The translations under genes were made by a program, and so were the position numbers. Positions 8,870-17,335 of a stretch of 64,000 bases of DNA are shown in pieces. Position 1 is the first letter of the stretch, and each line of letters opens with the position of its first letter. This stretch comes from Lachnospiraceae bacterium (lineage in GTDB: Bacteria > Bacillota > Clostridia > Lachnospirales > Lachnospiraceae): the NCBI GenBank assembly GCA_021771755.1, contig JAETOL010000010.1, positions 1-64,000 of the forward strand, in the 5' to 3' direction. A model generated the notes under the pieces. The model was given only the letters and a program-made list of their open reading frames with translations, searched no databases and was not told the origin of the DNA.

Positions 8870-10369
8870 ATGAATATCAGACAGGCAAGACAGGAGGTTG
8901 TGGATACTGTCCGGGCATACCTTTTAAAAAATGAATACGGGGAATATGAGATCCCCACAGTGAGACAGAGACCGATTCTGATCCTTGGGGCTCCGGGGAT
9001 CGGAAAGACCCAGATCATGGAGCAGGCAGCCCGTGAGTGTCAGGTGGCGCTTGTATCTTATACCATCACGCATCACACCAGACAGAGCGCCATCGGGCTT
9101 CCTTATATTTCCAAAAAAGAATATGGAGGCAGATCGTATTCTGCCACAGAATATACCATGAGTGAGATTGTGGCAAGTATTTATGACCGTATGGAGGAAA
9201 CCGGTCTCAGCGAAGGAATCCTTTTTATTGATGAGATCAACTGCGTATCGGAAACACTTGCCCCGGCAATGCTGCAGTTCCTGCAGAATAAAACCTTTGG
9301 AAATCACAGGATCCCGGAGGGATGGGTGATCGCAGCAGCAGGAAATCCACCGGAATATAACAAATCTGTAAGAGAATTTGACGTGGTCACCCTGGATCGT
9401 GTGAAGAAGATCCTGGTGGAACCAGACTATCAGGCATGGCGGAAGTATGCCTGCCAGGAGAACTTTCATCCGGCGATCCTTGCTTATCTGGAACTTCGTA
9501 ATTCCTGCTTTTATCAGATGGAGACCACCATTGACGGAAAGCAGTTTGCAACACCCAGAGGATGGGAGGATCTGTCCAGAATGATGGAAGTATGTGAAAA
9601 AATCGGAAAAGAAATCAACAGAAATCTGGTGATCCAGTATATTCAGCATGACCGGATTTCCGGTGAATTTGCAGATTATTATGAGCTTTATCAAAAGTAT
9701 CAGCAGGATTATCATATTTCCGAGATTTTGGAAGGAAAAAGCTCCGAAGGAATGGTAAAAAAAGTTTCTCATGCGCCTTTTGACGAGAGACTAAGTGTGG
9801 TCAATCTGATCTTTTCCGGTATGCGCCAGAAGATCAGAGAGGCGGTTCAGGGTGAACTGGTTCTGGAAAAAGTGTTTACAGTCCTGAAAAGGCTGAGGCA
9901 GGACCAGACAGAAGAACCCTTGTTTTTCCGGCTGGGAGACTATACAGATGAGCTTCTTAATACCATGGAAAAGAAAAAAGCCCAGGGGCTTCTGGAACGA
10001 AAAGAGGAGCTTTCCGTGAGAAAGGCTGCGGGACTTTTGCGAAGTTATGAAAAAATATTAAAAAGAGAAACTCAGATTCCGGAAGAGGAAAGATTTGATG
10101 CAGTCAGAGACGTTTTTGAAAAAGACAGAGATGCCTGGGAACAGGACTGCGAAACAGCGGAGCATACACTGGAATATGCCTTTGACTTTATGGAAGCAGG
10201 TTTTTACAACAGCCAGGAAATGGTGATGTTTGTATCCGGGATTAATACGGATTTTTACTGTGTGCGATTTCTGGAAACTTATGAGTGCGAGCGCTATATA
10301 AGATATAATAGGGAACTGCTTTTTGAAGACAGAGACAGAGAGCTTCGCAGAAGGATACAGGAGTTATAA
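8870..10369 (+). CDS. MoxR-type AAA+ ATPase
   Basis: 499 residues. Walker A GAPGIGKT (40-47), Walker B LFIDEIN (118-124), and a sensor-like segment AAAGNPPEYNKSVREFD place it in the MoxR/RavA branch of AAA+ proteins. These hexameric ATPases usually work with a VWA partner to remodel or insert cofactors into target complexes. The ~230-residue C-terminal part is helical and charged and is not assigned to a domain. It is third in the operon after the LRR and VWA genes, so the three products probably form one chaperone module. The client is unknown. Confidence 0.85.
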   Translation: MNIRQARQEVVDTVRAYLLKNEYGEYEIPTVRQRPILILGAPGIGKTQIMEQAARECQVALVSYTITHHTRQSAIGLPYISKKEYGGRSYSATEYTMSEIVASIYDRMEETGLSEGILFIDEINCVSETLAPAMLQFLQNKTFGNHRIPEGWVIAAAGNPPEYNKSVREFDVVTLDRVKKILVEPDYQAWRKYACQENFHPAILAYLELRNSCFYQMETTIDGKQFATPRGWEDLSRMMEVCEKIGKEINRNLVIQYIQHDRISGEFADYYELYQKYQQDYHISEILEGKSSEGMVKKVSHAPFDERLSVVNLIFSGMRQKIREAVQGELVLEKVFTVLKRLRQDQTEEPLFFRLGDYTDELLNTMEKKKAQGLLERKEELSVRKAAGLLRSYEKILKRETQIPEEERFDAVRDVFEKDRDAWEQDCETAEHTLEYAFDFMEAGFYNSQEMVMFVSGINTDFYCVRFLETYECERYIRYNRELLFEDRDRELRRRIQEL

Positions 10370-10395
10370 GATGGGAGAAATTGTGCAAATTCCAT

Positions 10396-10442
10396 CAAAA
10401 TCAGTCAAGGATTTTGTGAAATAGTTTGGATGACTTTGACTG
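10396..10442 (+). promoter_or_regulatory. Candidate FruR (DeoR-family) operator
   Basis: CAGTCAA (10402-10408) is repeated in inverted orientation as TTGACTG (10436-10442). A second inverted repeat, CAAAATC/GATTTTG (10396-10402/10410-10416), overlaps it. Both lie at or just upstream of the fruK promoter and could bind the DeoR-type regulator encoded at 19450-20190. Confidence 0.35.
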
Positions 10443-10458
10443 AATTTAGGAATATAAT
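10430..10458 (+). promoter_or_regulatory. Promoter of the fructose PTS operon
   Basis: -35 ATGACT (10430-10435), 17-bp spacer, -10 TATAAT (10453-10458). The fruK start codon is at 10520 with GGAGGAG upstream. Confidence 0.55.
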
Positions 10459-10519
10459 AAGCACATACAAAAGAAAATGGTCAAAAACAATTAAAGTCAG
10501 TATAGAGGGAGGAGAAAAG

Positions 10520-11301
10520 ATGATCTGTACAGTAACCTTTAACCCATCTCTGGACTACATTGTGGATGTGGAGGATTTCAGACTGGGACTGACCAACCGG
10601 ACAAGCGCAGAAAAAATCCTTCCCGGAGGCAAGGGAATCAATGTTTCCACCGTTCTTATGAACCTGGGAATCCGAAACACAGCCCTTGGTTTTACTGCCG
10701 GTTTCACAGGAGACGAGATCATCCGCAGACTGCAGGAAATGGGAGTGGATTCCGACTTTATTTCTGTGGAAAACGGAATTTCCAGAATCAATGTAAAACT
10801 GAGATCCATCGATGGAACAGAGATCAATGGTGCCGGACCGGAAATCAGTCCGGACAAGGTGGAAGAACTGATGGAAAAACTGGATCAGCTTCAAAAAGGA
10901 GATGTCCTTTTTCTTGCAGGGAGTATTCCGTCGTCCATGCCTGACGATATGTATGAGAGAATCATGGACCAGCTGAAAGAAAGAGATGTGACCACTGTTG
11001 TAGATGCAACCAGAGACCTGCTGGTGAAGGTGCTGAAATACCATCCCTTCCTTGTAAAACCAAACAATCATGAACTGGGTGAGATCTTTGGAGTGGAACT
11101 GAACACCAGAGAGGATGTGGTTCCTTATGGTAAGAAGCTGCAGGAAATGGGAGCGAAAAATGTTCTGGTTTCCATGGCCGGAGAGGGAGCTGTTCTGATC
11201 GCAGCGGACGGTCAGGTGTACCAGAAGCCGGTTCCAAAAGGAACACTGGTAAACGGTGTAGGTGCCGGGGATTCCATGGTGGCAGGCTTTATGGCAGGCT
11301 G
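10520..11301 (+). pseudogene. fruK: 1-phosphofructokinase, 5' part (gene split by a 6-kb element)
   Basis: PfkB-family kinase that phosphorylates fructose 1-phosphate to fructose 1,6-bisphosphate. It runs from ATG 10520 (GGAGGAGAAAAG upstream) with the N-terminal MICTVTFNPSLDYIVDV, the LPGGKGINVS-type substrate loop and the C-terminal GVGAGDSMVAGF anion-hole motif. Host sequence ends at the attachment site near 11301, and the reading frame runs only four more residues into the element before a stop. The missing 3' end is at 17339-17489. Joining the pieces gives a continuous 310-residue protein, the normal length. Without it the C-terminal helix is missing, so activity in the integrated state is doubtful. 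Confidence 0.9.
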
Positions 11302-13040
11302 TGCAGAAAGGTAAAAATACAGGGGTTTTTAATGAAATGAGCACTGTCCTCATTCTCTTTCCTATGTAACGAGGAAATCTGTTCGATTTCCTCCAACCTG
11401 ATAACGCAGTTTTTCTTTCGTCCCTCTGCGGTAAAGGTTGCTTTCACATTGGCATCTCCATTTAATTTTAGATACCAATCGAATGTTGTGTCAGTAGTCG
11501 GGATAACCATATAGACAAATTGATTGATAACATCGTGGCTGATTGTGCTGCCGCTAAAATCAATTAGGCTGTTGAGTGTTGAACGAATACCCTCTAAATC
11601 TAATCCTCTTGGACTGATTGCATCTGTCGGAGCTTCGTTAAGCTCCTTTTGTAACTTCTGGATTTCGGTATCAATCGGACTTCTCATTGTCTGATATTCG
11701 TCTTTGCTGATTTCTCCGTCTGCTCTCATAGCAATAAGGTTTGTCAACCTCTGATTTGCCTTATTGAGTTTTGCTTGTATTGCTTCAATATCTAAGCTGT
11801 TTCCCGTAGCACTTTCTTCCTTATAATAATGCTTAATAAGGTCTAAGGCGATGAGGACAGCTTCTTTTCGTTCTGTCCATAAATGCTCTAACAGAGCCTT
11901 CGCCATAAAATCAAGTTTCCAATCGGTTATCATTTTAATATCACAATAGCCCTCGGTATCTAATCCTAACTCTGCCCTTTTTCGCTTAATGCCATTGTTA
12001 AGCTGATTATAGCATTGATAGCCATACGATATTTTCCCATCCAACTTAGTATGCCATTTGTTTTTACGGAATGATGACCCACAAGAGCAACGCAGCTTGT
12101 TGACCCATATATCCCGTGAGTCACGCTTGCTGTGAGTGGTTTTCCCTGCCGTCACTAAAGCAGGCTTTACTCTGCTTTCTCGTATTGTCTGAGCTTTATC
12201 CCAAATCTCCTGAGAAATAATAGCGGGGAAGTCGCCCTCTACATATTCATAAGTGGACATATCCAGATTATTAACTCTCTTTTGCTCCAGAAAGTTATTG
12301 CTTCTGGATTTGTTATAGCATTTTGTTCCTGTATAAGTGGCGTTTTTAATTGTTCTCATAATATTAGAAACGCTCCACTTAACAAGTCCTGAAGCTGTTT
12401 TCCTCTTTTGCTCGGTCAGCATCTTTGCAATTTTCATTGAGCCATAGCCTTTTAGATACAGGTCGTAAATGATGCGTACCGTTTCTGCCTGTTCTTCGTT
12501 AATAACATAGGTATCACCTACACGGTCATATCCTAAAATATTTCCGTTTCCATAGAGAACACCATTATCACGGCTGATTTTCTGTCCTGCCTTCACACGC
12601 TCGGAAGTTTTACGACTTTCCTCCTGAGCCAATGTTGCCATAAGAGATAATCTCAACTCTCCGTCACCGTCCATAGTCCAGATGTTGTCATCAATGAAGA
12701 ACACTTCCACACCGATATTTTTCAGTTCTCTGGTAACTACAAGAGTATCTACGACATTTCTTGCAAAACGGCAAACCTCTCTGGTAACAATCAAATCAAA
12801 TTTACCCCGCTTTGCATCTTCAATCATACGCAAAAATGCAGGTCTTTTTTTAGCCTGTGTACCTGTGATACCCTCATCTATATAGCGTTCACAAACAGTC
12901 CAATTCAGATGATACCTAACTTGGTCATCATACCATTGTAACTGATTTTCAAGAGCTGATAACTGTGCTTCGTGTTCCGTAGAAAGACGACCATAAAACA
13001 AAAGAATTAACCAACCTAAAAGAATTAAAAATGTTCTCAT
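11289..13040 (-). CDS. Large serine recombinase (integrase)
   Basis: 583 residues. The N-terminal resolvase domain has the catalytic motif YGRLSTEHEAQ (the serine of RLST), then the conserved TREVCRFARN helix; next are a Recombinase domain (KIAKMLTEQ and following), a zinc ribbon (KLRCSCGSSFRK with later cysteines) and a coiled-coil region. It catalyses integration and excision of the element. The first 15 residues are unusually hydrophobic. I keep ATG 13040 because it overlaps the stop of the upstream KTR gene (ATGA). The last codons and the TAA stop (11289-11291) lie in host fruK DNA beyond the crossover, so the C-terminus depends on integration state: in the circular form the frame continues into 17335-17185. 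Confidence 0.9.
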   Translation of the reverse strand: MRTFLILLGWLILLFYGRLSTEHEAQLSALENQLQWYDDQVRYHLNWTVCERYIDEGITGTQAKKRPAFLRMIEDAKRGKFDLIVTREVCRFARNVVDTLVVTRELKNIGVEVFFIDDNIWTMDGDGELRLSLMATLAQEESRKTSERVKAGQKISRDNGVLYGNGNILGYDRVGDTYVINEEQAETVRIIYDLYLKGYGSMKIAKMLTEQKRKTASGLVKWSVSNIMRTIKNATYTGTKCYNKSRSNNFLEQKRVNNLDMSTYEYVEGDFPAIISQEIWDKAQTIRESRVKPALVTAGKTTHSKRDSRDIWVNKLRCSCGSSFRKNKWHTKLDGKISYGYQCYNQLNNGIKRKRAELGLDTEGYCDIKMITDWKLDFMAKALLEHLWTERKEAVLIALDLIKHYYKEESATGNSLDIEAIQAKLNKANQRLTNLIAMRADGEISKDEYQTMRSPIDTEIQKLQKELNEAPTDAISPRGLDLEGIRSTLNSLIDFSGSTISHDVINQFVYMVIPTTDTTFDWYLKLNGDANVKATFTAEGRKKNCVIRLEEIEQISSLHRKENEDSAHFIKNPCIFTFLHSLP

Positions 13041-13216
13041 TTTATTTCTCTAAATTCTTTAATAACCGTTACCTGTAAATCCTTTGCGTTAATCAAACTT
13101 TCCTGCTTGCACTTCGGGCAGTAGAGAGGAAAGTTTTTAAGTTCTGTGTCTGCCCGAAGCTGCAATCTTGTTTTATTTCCGCAGACAGGGCAGAGTACCC
13201 ATTTGCTATTTCCCAT
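13037..13216 (-). CDS. Cysteine-rich KTR-domain small protein
   Basis: 59 residues. ATG 13216 with GGAGG 8 nt upstream; the stop overlaps the recombinase start by ATGA. Two CxxC pairs (CPVCGNKTR and YCPKCKQ) form a predicted zinc ribbon, and the KTR signature follows the first pair. Such proteins are recurrent cargo beside recombinases of conjugative or integrative elements in Firmicutes. Their role is unknown; translational coupling with the recombinase suggests coordinated expression. Confidence 0.8.
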   Translation of the reverse strand: MGNSKWVLCPVCGNKTRLQLRADTELKNFPLYCPKCKQESLINAKDLQVTVIKEFREIK

Positions 13217-13231
13217 AGAAATCCTCCTGCG

Positions 13232-13753
13232 TTATTTTGCTCTGCTTCGTTGCTCCAATTCCGCACCGTAGCGAACAACCATTGCAAGTAAAATCAAGCA
13301 AATGCCGATACCAATGCCACCGCCGTTATCCATCCGTTCTGAAACAAACGCAAACTTTTCCATCGCAGAAGAAAATGCTGCTGATAAAATCTCTACAACA
13401 ATAAAGAGTATTCCGAGCCTCGTTATTCTCTTTGCTCCTGCTTCGGTAAAAGGTGTTCCCTCGCTCAACTCCAACTTAAAATATCTGCAAACACAAATAG
13501 CTTCAATCGCTCCCATAATCAAAACCACGCTTTCACAGAGCAGGGCTATTCCTATTTCCCGATTGTCAATCGTTCTGTCAGCTTCTATGAGCAGCCTTTG
13601 CAGAAGTTCGCCAAATGGAAGTTTATCTGCCATCAAACTTACGCTGCCAGACACTAATGTAAAAGCAATCGCCACAAAACTAAATACCGCTACAATTTTT
13701 GCAATGATGTGAAAGACCTTCATTGCCTTTTGGATTTTTTCAAGATTATTCAT
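13232..13753 (-). CDS. Small four-helix membrane protein, DUF2975-like
   Basis: 173 residues from ATG 13753. A TTG at 13759 is too close to the AAAGGAAA ribosome site. Four hydrophobic segments are visible near residues 15-40, 68-90, 110-130 and 145-165. The segment SEGTPFTEAGAKRITRLGIL and the C-terminal YGAELEQ resemble the DUF2975 family, often found beside XRE regulators. Function is unknown. It is part of the element's minus-strand cargo, next to the CPBP protease gene. Confidence 0.6.
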   Translation of the reverse strand: MNNLEKIQKAMKVFHIIAKIVAVFSFVAIAFTLVSGSVSLMADKLPFGELLQRLLIEADRTIDNREIGIALLCESVVLIMGAIEAICVCRYFKLELSEGTPFTEAGAKRITRLGILFIVVEILSAAFSSAMEKFAFVSERMDNGGGIGIGICLILLAMVVRYGAELEQRSRAK

Positions 13754-13777
13754 TTTCAAATTTCCTTTCGCTGTAAT

Positions 13778-14578
13778 TTAATAAATTTCCGATATGTTCT
13801 TTTTCAAAAAGCTGTTCCTTATCCATACGGCAATCGGCGTGATAATCAGGTAAAGAACAGTTAAAATCACAAAAAATCCAATATCCGCATATAAGAACAC
13901 ATAAATGATGTTAAAGCCAAAGTGCAGCAGCACCGAGTAGAGCAGATTGTTATATCGTTCCAGAAAAATATTCATCAAAACCGTAATAGAGGTAATGACA
14001 ACAATGTTGGAAATAACATACGGGATTGCCCTTAAATCCGTAAACTCGGAGTCTACAATCCATAACAGGGTATGCCAGAAGCACCATACCAAGCCCTGAA
14101 AAATGGACGATTTCAGAAAACCATACTTCTTGTTAAATTCCTCTCTCATAAAGCCACGCCACCCAAGTTCCTCGCCTGTCGGTCCAGAAGTGAAGGATAG
14201 GAAAATACTAAGCGGCAATGCTGTTGTTCCCAAGTTGAAATAGGAGAACATCGGCTTTCCCTGAATTATGGAGAAAATAAACAATGCCAACAGGCTAATT
14301 CCAAAGGTCAGGGTAAAAGAGAATAACAAAGGCAACAGCTCGACTTTTCCAGAAAAGCACCGTTTTATAAAAGCTATTCTTGTTTCATTCGGTCTGAAAT
14401 GCTTCCAACCAAGAAAAAGCAAGTAGGTTGGCGACCACGCAATCAGATTACGGATAATCCACATAATGACAGGCGGGGCATCAAAAACCAGACTTGCCGT
14501 ACCTGCCACAAAGATAATCAGTACCCATACTAAAACATAAGAGCTGATGATGTATTTCTTCAAATAACTTGTTCTCAT
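13778..14578 (-). CDS. CPBP-family intramembrane glutamic protease
   Basis: 266 residues from ATG 14578, placed after the GGGGG ribosome site that overlaps the end of the upstream regulator gene. It is multi-pass, with the three CPBP motifs: EELGWRGFMREEF, FWHTLLW, and LHFGFN near the C-terminus. Family members cleave or process membrane substrates; several give immunity to bacteriocins or mature peptides. Here it is translationally close to an XRE regulator within a mobile element, which suggests a regulated membrane-stress or immunity role. Substrate unknown. Confidence 0.85.
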   Translation of the reverse strand: MRTSYLKKYIISSYVLVWVLIIFVAGTASLVFDAPPVIMWIIRNLIAWSPTYLLFLGWKHFRPNETRIAFIKRCFSGKVELLPLLFSFTLTFGISLLALFIFSIIQGKPMFSYFNLGTTALPLSIFLSFTSGPTGEELGWRGFMREEFNKKYGFLKSSIFQGLVWCFWHTLLWIVDSEFTDLRAIPYVISNIVVITSITVLMNIFLERYNNLLYSVLLHFGFNIIYVFLYADIGFFVILTVLYLIITPIAVWIRNSFLKKNISEIY

Positions 14579-14582
14579 TCCA

Positions 14583-15470
14583 TTACACCCCCTGTTTATC
14601 CATACAGATAATAAGCTCACTTTTAATGCCGTTCAGTTCAATGACATTTTCCGCATCGGGCGTGTCAAACCGTTCGGTCTGCCTGTCGTCCTTTTCATAG
14701 GAAATGCTTGTTCCGATACCTTTCGTAACAGCAGTAAATACTTCTCCCTCTGGAATATGGATTTTTGAAGTTGCCGATACCTGATTGATTGCAAGGTAGC
14801 CCTTTAAGGAATTGCAAACCACATCCATATCCAGATTGCAGTTGATTTCTACCGTATCGCCGACATCGTTTAAGATGATATTCGGCGTCTTTACATCAAG
14901 CTCAATACTGTCGCAATCCAAAGAATGGATTTCTACGGTTTCCGCATTGACAGCGCACTCAATTTTTCCTACATAGGGCATAGGAATTTGAACGAAAATA
15001 CTGACAGCTTCTTTTGCCGTTGCTTCGGATACGCCGTTTTTTCGGATTACATCTACATCAATCCGTTTTCGGATGTCATCAATTTTAGCCTTAAAATCGC
15101 TCTGGAGCGTGGAGAGGGTATTAGATACCAGACGGACACGGATTTTTTCTCCCTCATAACCTGACAATACAAACCTCTTTGCTCCGCCGAATTTCATATC
15201 ATAGCGTTTTGGCTCGTCAATATCATATTCCGTAACGCTTTCAAACAGATACTCGTCAGATTTTTTCATTCCTCTTTCATTGGAAAGCAGTTCGTCAATG
15301 GAAATGTCAAACAGGGCAGAGATAGCCATAATATTTTCAATATCGGGAATACCCATATCAGTTTCCCATTTTGTAACTGCCTGTCTTGACACGCCTAACT
15401 TCTCGGCAAGCTGTTCCTGCGAAAGCCCTGCCTGCTTGCGGATAGATTTTAGTTTTTCTGCAAATGTCAT
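14583..15470 (-). CDS. XRE-family regulator with a DUF4097-like beta-repeat C-terminus
   Basis: 295 residues from ATG 15470 (AAGGAGG upstream). N-terminal Cro/C1-type HTH: LKSIRKQAGLSQEQLAEKLG then VSRQAVTKWE. The C-terminal ~200 residues are beta-rich, with repeating polar/hydrophobic strands (NIILNDVGDTVEINCNL), like DUF4097 adhesin-type beta-solenoids fused to HTH domains. It probably senses an unknown signal through that domain and controls its own operon with the CPBP protease. A clear promoter lies just upstream. Confidence 0.78.
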   Translation of the reverse strand: MTFAEKLKSIRKQAGLSQEQLAEKLGVSRQAVTKWETDMGIPDIENIMAISALFDISIDELLSNERGMKKSDEYLFESVTEYDIDEPKRYDMKFGGAKRFVLSGYEGEKIRVRLVSNTLSTLQSDFKAKIDDIRKRIDVDVIRKNGVSEATAKEAVSIFVQIPMPYVGKIECAVNAETVEIHSLDCDSIELDVKTPNIILNDVGDTVEINCNLDMDVVCNSLKGYLAINQVSATSKIHIPEGEVFTAVTKGIGTSISYEKDDRQTERFDTPDAENVIELNGIKSELIICMDKQGV

Positions 15471-15499
15471 TCTCGTGACCTCCTTATATTGATACGCCA

Positions 15500-15528
15500 A
15501 GTATAGAAAACCGTGCTTTACATTACAA
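15500..15528 (-). promoter_or_regulatory. Promoter of the element's XRE-CPBP operon
   Basis: Minus strand: -35 TTGTAA (15528-15523), 17-bp spacer, -10 TATACT (15505-15500). The repeated TGTAA steps inside the -35/spacer may be the regulator's own binding site. Confidence 0.6.
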
Positions 15529-15605
15529 GCAAGCAGAGATGACATTCAGAATTTTTCTGCTACTTTGCGTGGCATTTGCCGATTTTAAGCAAAATACTTG
15601 ATAAA

Positions 15606-15977
15606 TTACTCACAATGTTCTTTACTAAATATTACCTTACAATAATTGCGTTTTCCGCACTTAGGACATTTCAAATATCGCTTTGTCGGAGAACGCATAC
15701 CCAAAAGATATGCTGCTATGCTTGGTTGGAAATGATGATGACATTCTCTACACTCATAATGTCCTGCGGCTCTATCCAATATAACCGCAATGATGAAAGC
15801 AATTCCAAACACTACGCAGCCGCCTATTATGATTGTGATTTTTGCCGCCTGTGTCATATCAGAAATGTTTTCTGTTGTTAAAATACAGATTGTAAGTACA
15901 CATACCCCCAAGACAGCAATCACCGCCGCAAAAATCCTTTTGTACTGATTTATCTTTCTTTTCTTTGAAATACCCAT
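15606..15977 (-). CDS. Membrane-anchored zinc-ribbon protein
   Basis: 123 residues from ATG 15977, which has GGAGG 9-10 nt upstream; the longer upstream frame has no ribosome site. A basic N-terminus is followed by two transmembrane helices (about 14-35 and 44-68) and a C-terminal zinc ribbon (ECRECHHHF then LKCPKCGKRNYC). It sits directly downstream of a small XRE gene. Proteins of this layout are seen behind short HTH regulators in Firmicutes; function unknown. Confidence 0.65.
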   Translation of the reverse strand: MGISKKRKINQYKRIFAAVIAVLGVCVLTICILTTENISDMTQAAKITIIIGGCVVFGIAFIIAVILDRAAGHYECRECHHHFQPSIAAYLLGMRSPTKRYLKCPKCGKRNYCKVIFSKEHCE

Positions 15978-15991
15978 ATCGGACTTCCTCC

Positions 15992-16210
15992 TTAAACCAA
16001 AATCATCCAAATTAGTTTGGAGACAATGTGACATCCCATATGTCCAAGCATCGCATATTGAATACCATATTTTCGATACATAGTCGTACCATTTTCCCAT
16101 CTGGAAATGCTTCGATTGGATACTCCAAGCAGTTCGGCAAGCTCTGCTTGTGTGATAGATTTTTCGCTCCGCAGCTCCTTTAAGAACAAGCCTACTTTTT
16201 GCTGATTCAT
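15992..16210 (-). CDS. Short XRE-family regulator with an atypical C-terminal tail
   Basis: 72 residues, ATG with AAGGAGG upstream. Residues 1-43 are a full Cro/C1-type HTH (LKELRSEKSITQAELAELLG, then VSNRSISRWENG). After ENGTTM the expected MPD-type continuation is replaced by an unrelated 28-residue tail rich in Met/Ile/Tyr. This could be a real short repressor or the remnant of a longer regulator after a frameshift. It lies 14 nt upstream of the zinc-ribbon membrane gene. Confidence 0.6.
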   Translation of the reverse strand: MNQQKVGLFLKELRSEKSITQAELAELLGVSNRSISRWENGTTMYRKYGIQYAMLGHMGCHIVSKLIWMILV

Positions 16211-16470
16211 AATTTGCTACCTCCTTTCGAGTTCCAGAATAACATTTTTGCCTAAAAAGTACAGGTCAGCGGCTGAGAATAGTGCTATTATCAGGCAGGA
16301 CACAAACTGAGAAATCCCTTTTTTCAAGGAAAATCTGTTGTTCAGACTTAGTAGACCACTTTCTTTTCACTATTTGTTGTTTCTTAATTATAGTTGCAGA
16401 TTATAACCATTTCAAGTTATTTAGGCTATTCATCTCTACCATACAGAAGCTAAATTTCTATATGGCTATG
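16211..16470. other. Non-coding stretch within the element
   Basis: About 260 A/T-rich bases (302 with the adjacent terminator) between the short XRE gene and the small ORFs. It should hold the XRE promoter on the minus strand, but I could not pick a convincing -35/-10 pair. No ORF with a ribosome site is seen. Confidence 0.5.
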
Positions 16471-16503
16471 TAAAAACGGCATCAGCTTTACGCCAATGCC
16501 GCC
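16471..16503 (-). terminator. Terminator of the small-ORF unit in the element
   Basis: CGGCAT (16477-16482) pairs with ATGCCG (16496-16501). On the minus strand the stem is followed by TTTTTA, giving a canonical intrinsic terminator 10 bp after the small-ORF stop. Confidence 0.8.
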
Positions 16504-16512
16504 TTTGTTCGG

Positions 16513-16874
16513 TTATAAAATTCCCGCCTTTTTAAGATACCCAACGCTGTCGTAACAGCCACGGAAGTAAACCGACTGCATTTCCATATCGGTCAGCCTG
16601 TTCTTTAACTCCGTTACTTTGATAACAGCGGCACATTCTTCCTTTGTAAGCTCCGTTGCCTGTTCCGTATCAAACACACCTAACACTTTCGGATATTGCT
16701 GATACAGGCTCTCAATCTCGTCCTGAATGGCTTTGTATTCCTCATTTTCTTTAGAGAGATTGCATCATTTTCCTTTTGATAGTCTGGACTAAGCTGTATC
16801 ATCTGATAGACAGTATCTTCTTTCAGTTTTTCCACCGCTACCTTTACAAGCTCGGTAAATTTTTCATCATACAT
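16513..16874 (-). pseudogene. Frameshifted small conserved element protein
   Basis: The frame from ATG 16874 (GGAGG upstream) encodes MYDEKFTELVKVAVEKLKED and continues to about NDAISL near 16752. The conserved continuation (ENEEYKAIQDEIESLYQQYP, then a C-terminal CYDSVGYLKKAGIL) lies in another frame ending at 16513. A single indel explains this. The intact form is a ~120-residue helical protein recurrent in Firmicute integrative elements, function unknown. It could also be a sequencing error. Confidence 0.7.
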
Positions 16875-17061
16875 TGCACCCTCCTGTCAGTATCACTTTC
16901 AGTTTCTTCACGGGTGCATTTATGACCTTGAATATCAGCTCGTCAACGCAGTCCGTATATCTACCTTGCTGTATAAGCTGATTTTTCAGCTCCACAAGGC
17001 TATGTATAACTATTTGCCGTTCGTGGCTATCCAGATATGCGTGATAGGTTTTATCTCTCAT
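16867..17061 (-). CDS. Small conserved element protein
   Basis: 64 residues from ATG 17061. The GTG at 17070 lies too near the AAAGGAC site. It is a helical, charged sequence beginning MRDKTYHAYLDSHERQ. Its stop overlaps the start of the next small ORF (ATGTATGA region), so the two are translationally coupled. No domain recognised. It is part of the accessory block near attR. Confidence 0.6.
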   Translation of the reverse strand: MRDKTYHAYLDSHERQIVIHSLVELKNQLIQQGRYTDCVDELIFKVINAPVKKLKVILTGGCNV

Positions 17062-17184
17062 AATTGTCACCGTCCTTTCTTGGCTTCATTATATCCAAAA
17101 GTGTGAGAAAGAACAAATCTGCAAATCAGGGCAAAAAAATAGGAGTACCACTATTTCTAATGATACGCCTATCATATTCATTTG

Positions 17185-17335
17185 TTAATCAAGGTCGATT
17201 AACACCCTTACGGTTGTTTCTCGCCATTGATTTTTCCTTACATATTGCCCGTTAGCCTTACGATAGGCTGCTGCCTGCTCAAAACTAAGCGGTAAATCAA
17301 AGGAAAGAGAACTCCTACCTATTTGCGATAGCCGC
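17185..17335 (-). other. Alternative recombinase C-terminal tail next to attR
   Basis: An open minus-strand frame from the attR crossover to TAA at 17185 (about 50 codons, including FDLPLSFEQAAAYRKANGQY) has no start or ribosome site of its own. When the element circularises it becomes contiguous and in frame with the recombinase coding region, replacing the host-encoded residues HSLP. I infer that it is the recombinase's native C-terminus in the excised form. Confidence 0.6.

Noticed and set aside
13093-13287. Minus-strand frame of 64 codons overlapping the KTR gene
   Set aside because: It overlaps the KTR gene in another frame and has no good start; the KTR frame has two CxxC pairs and a clear ribosome site.
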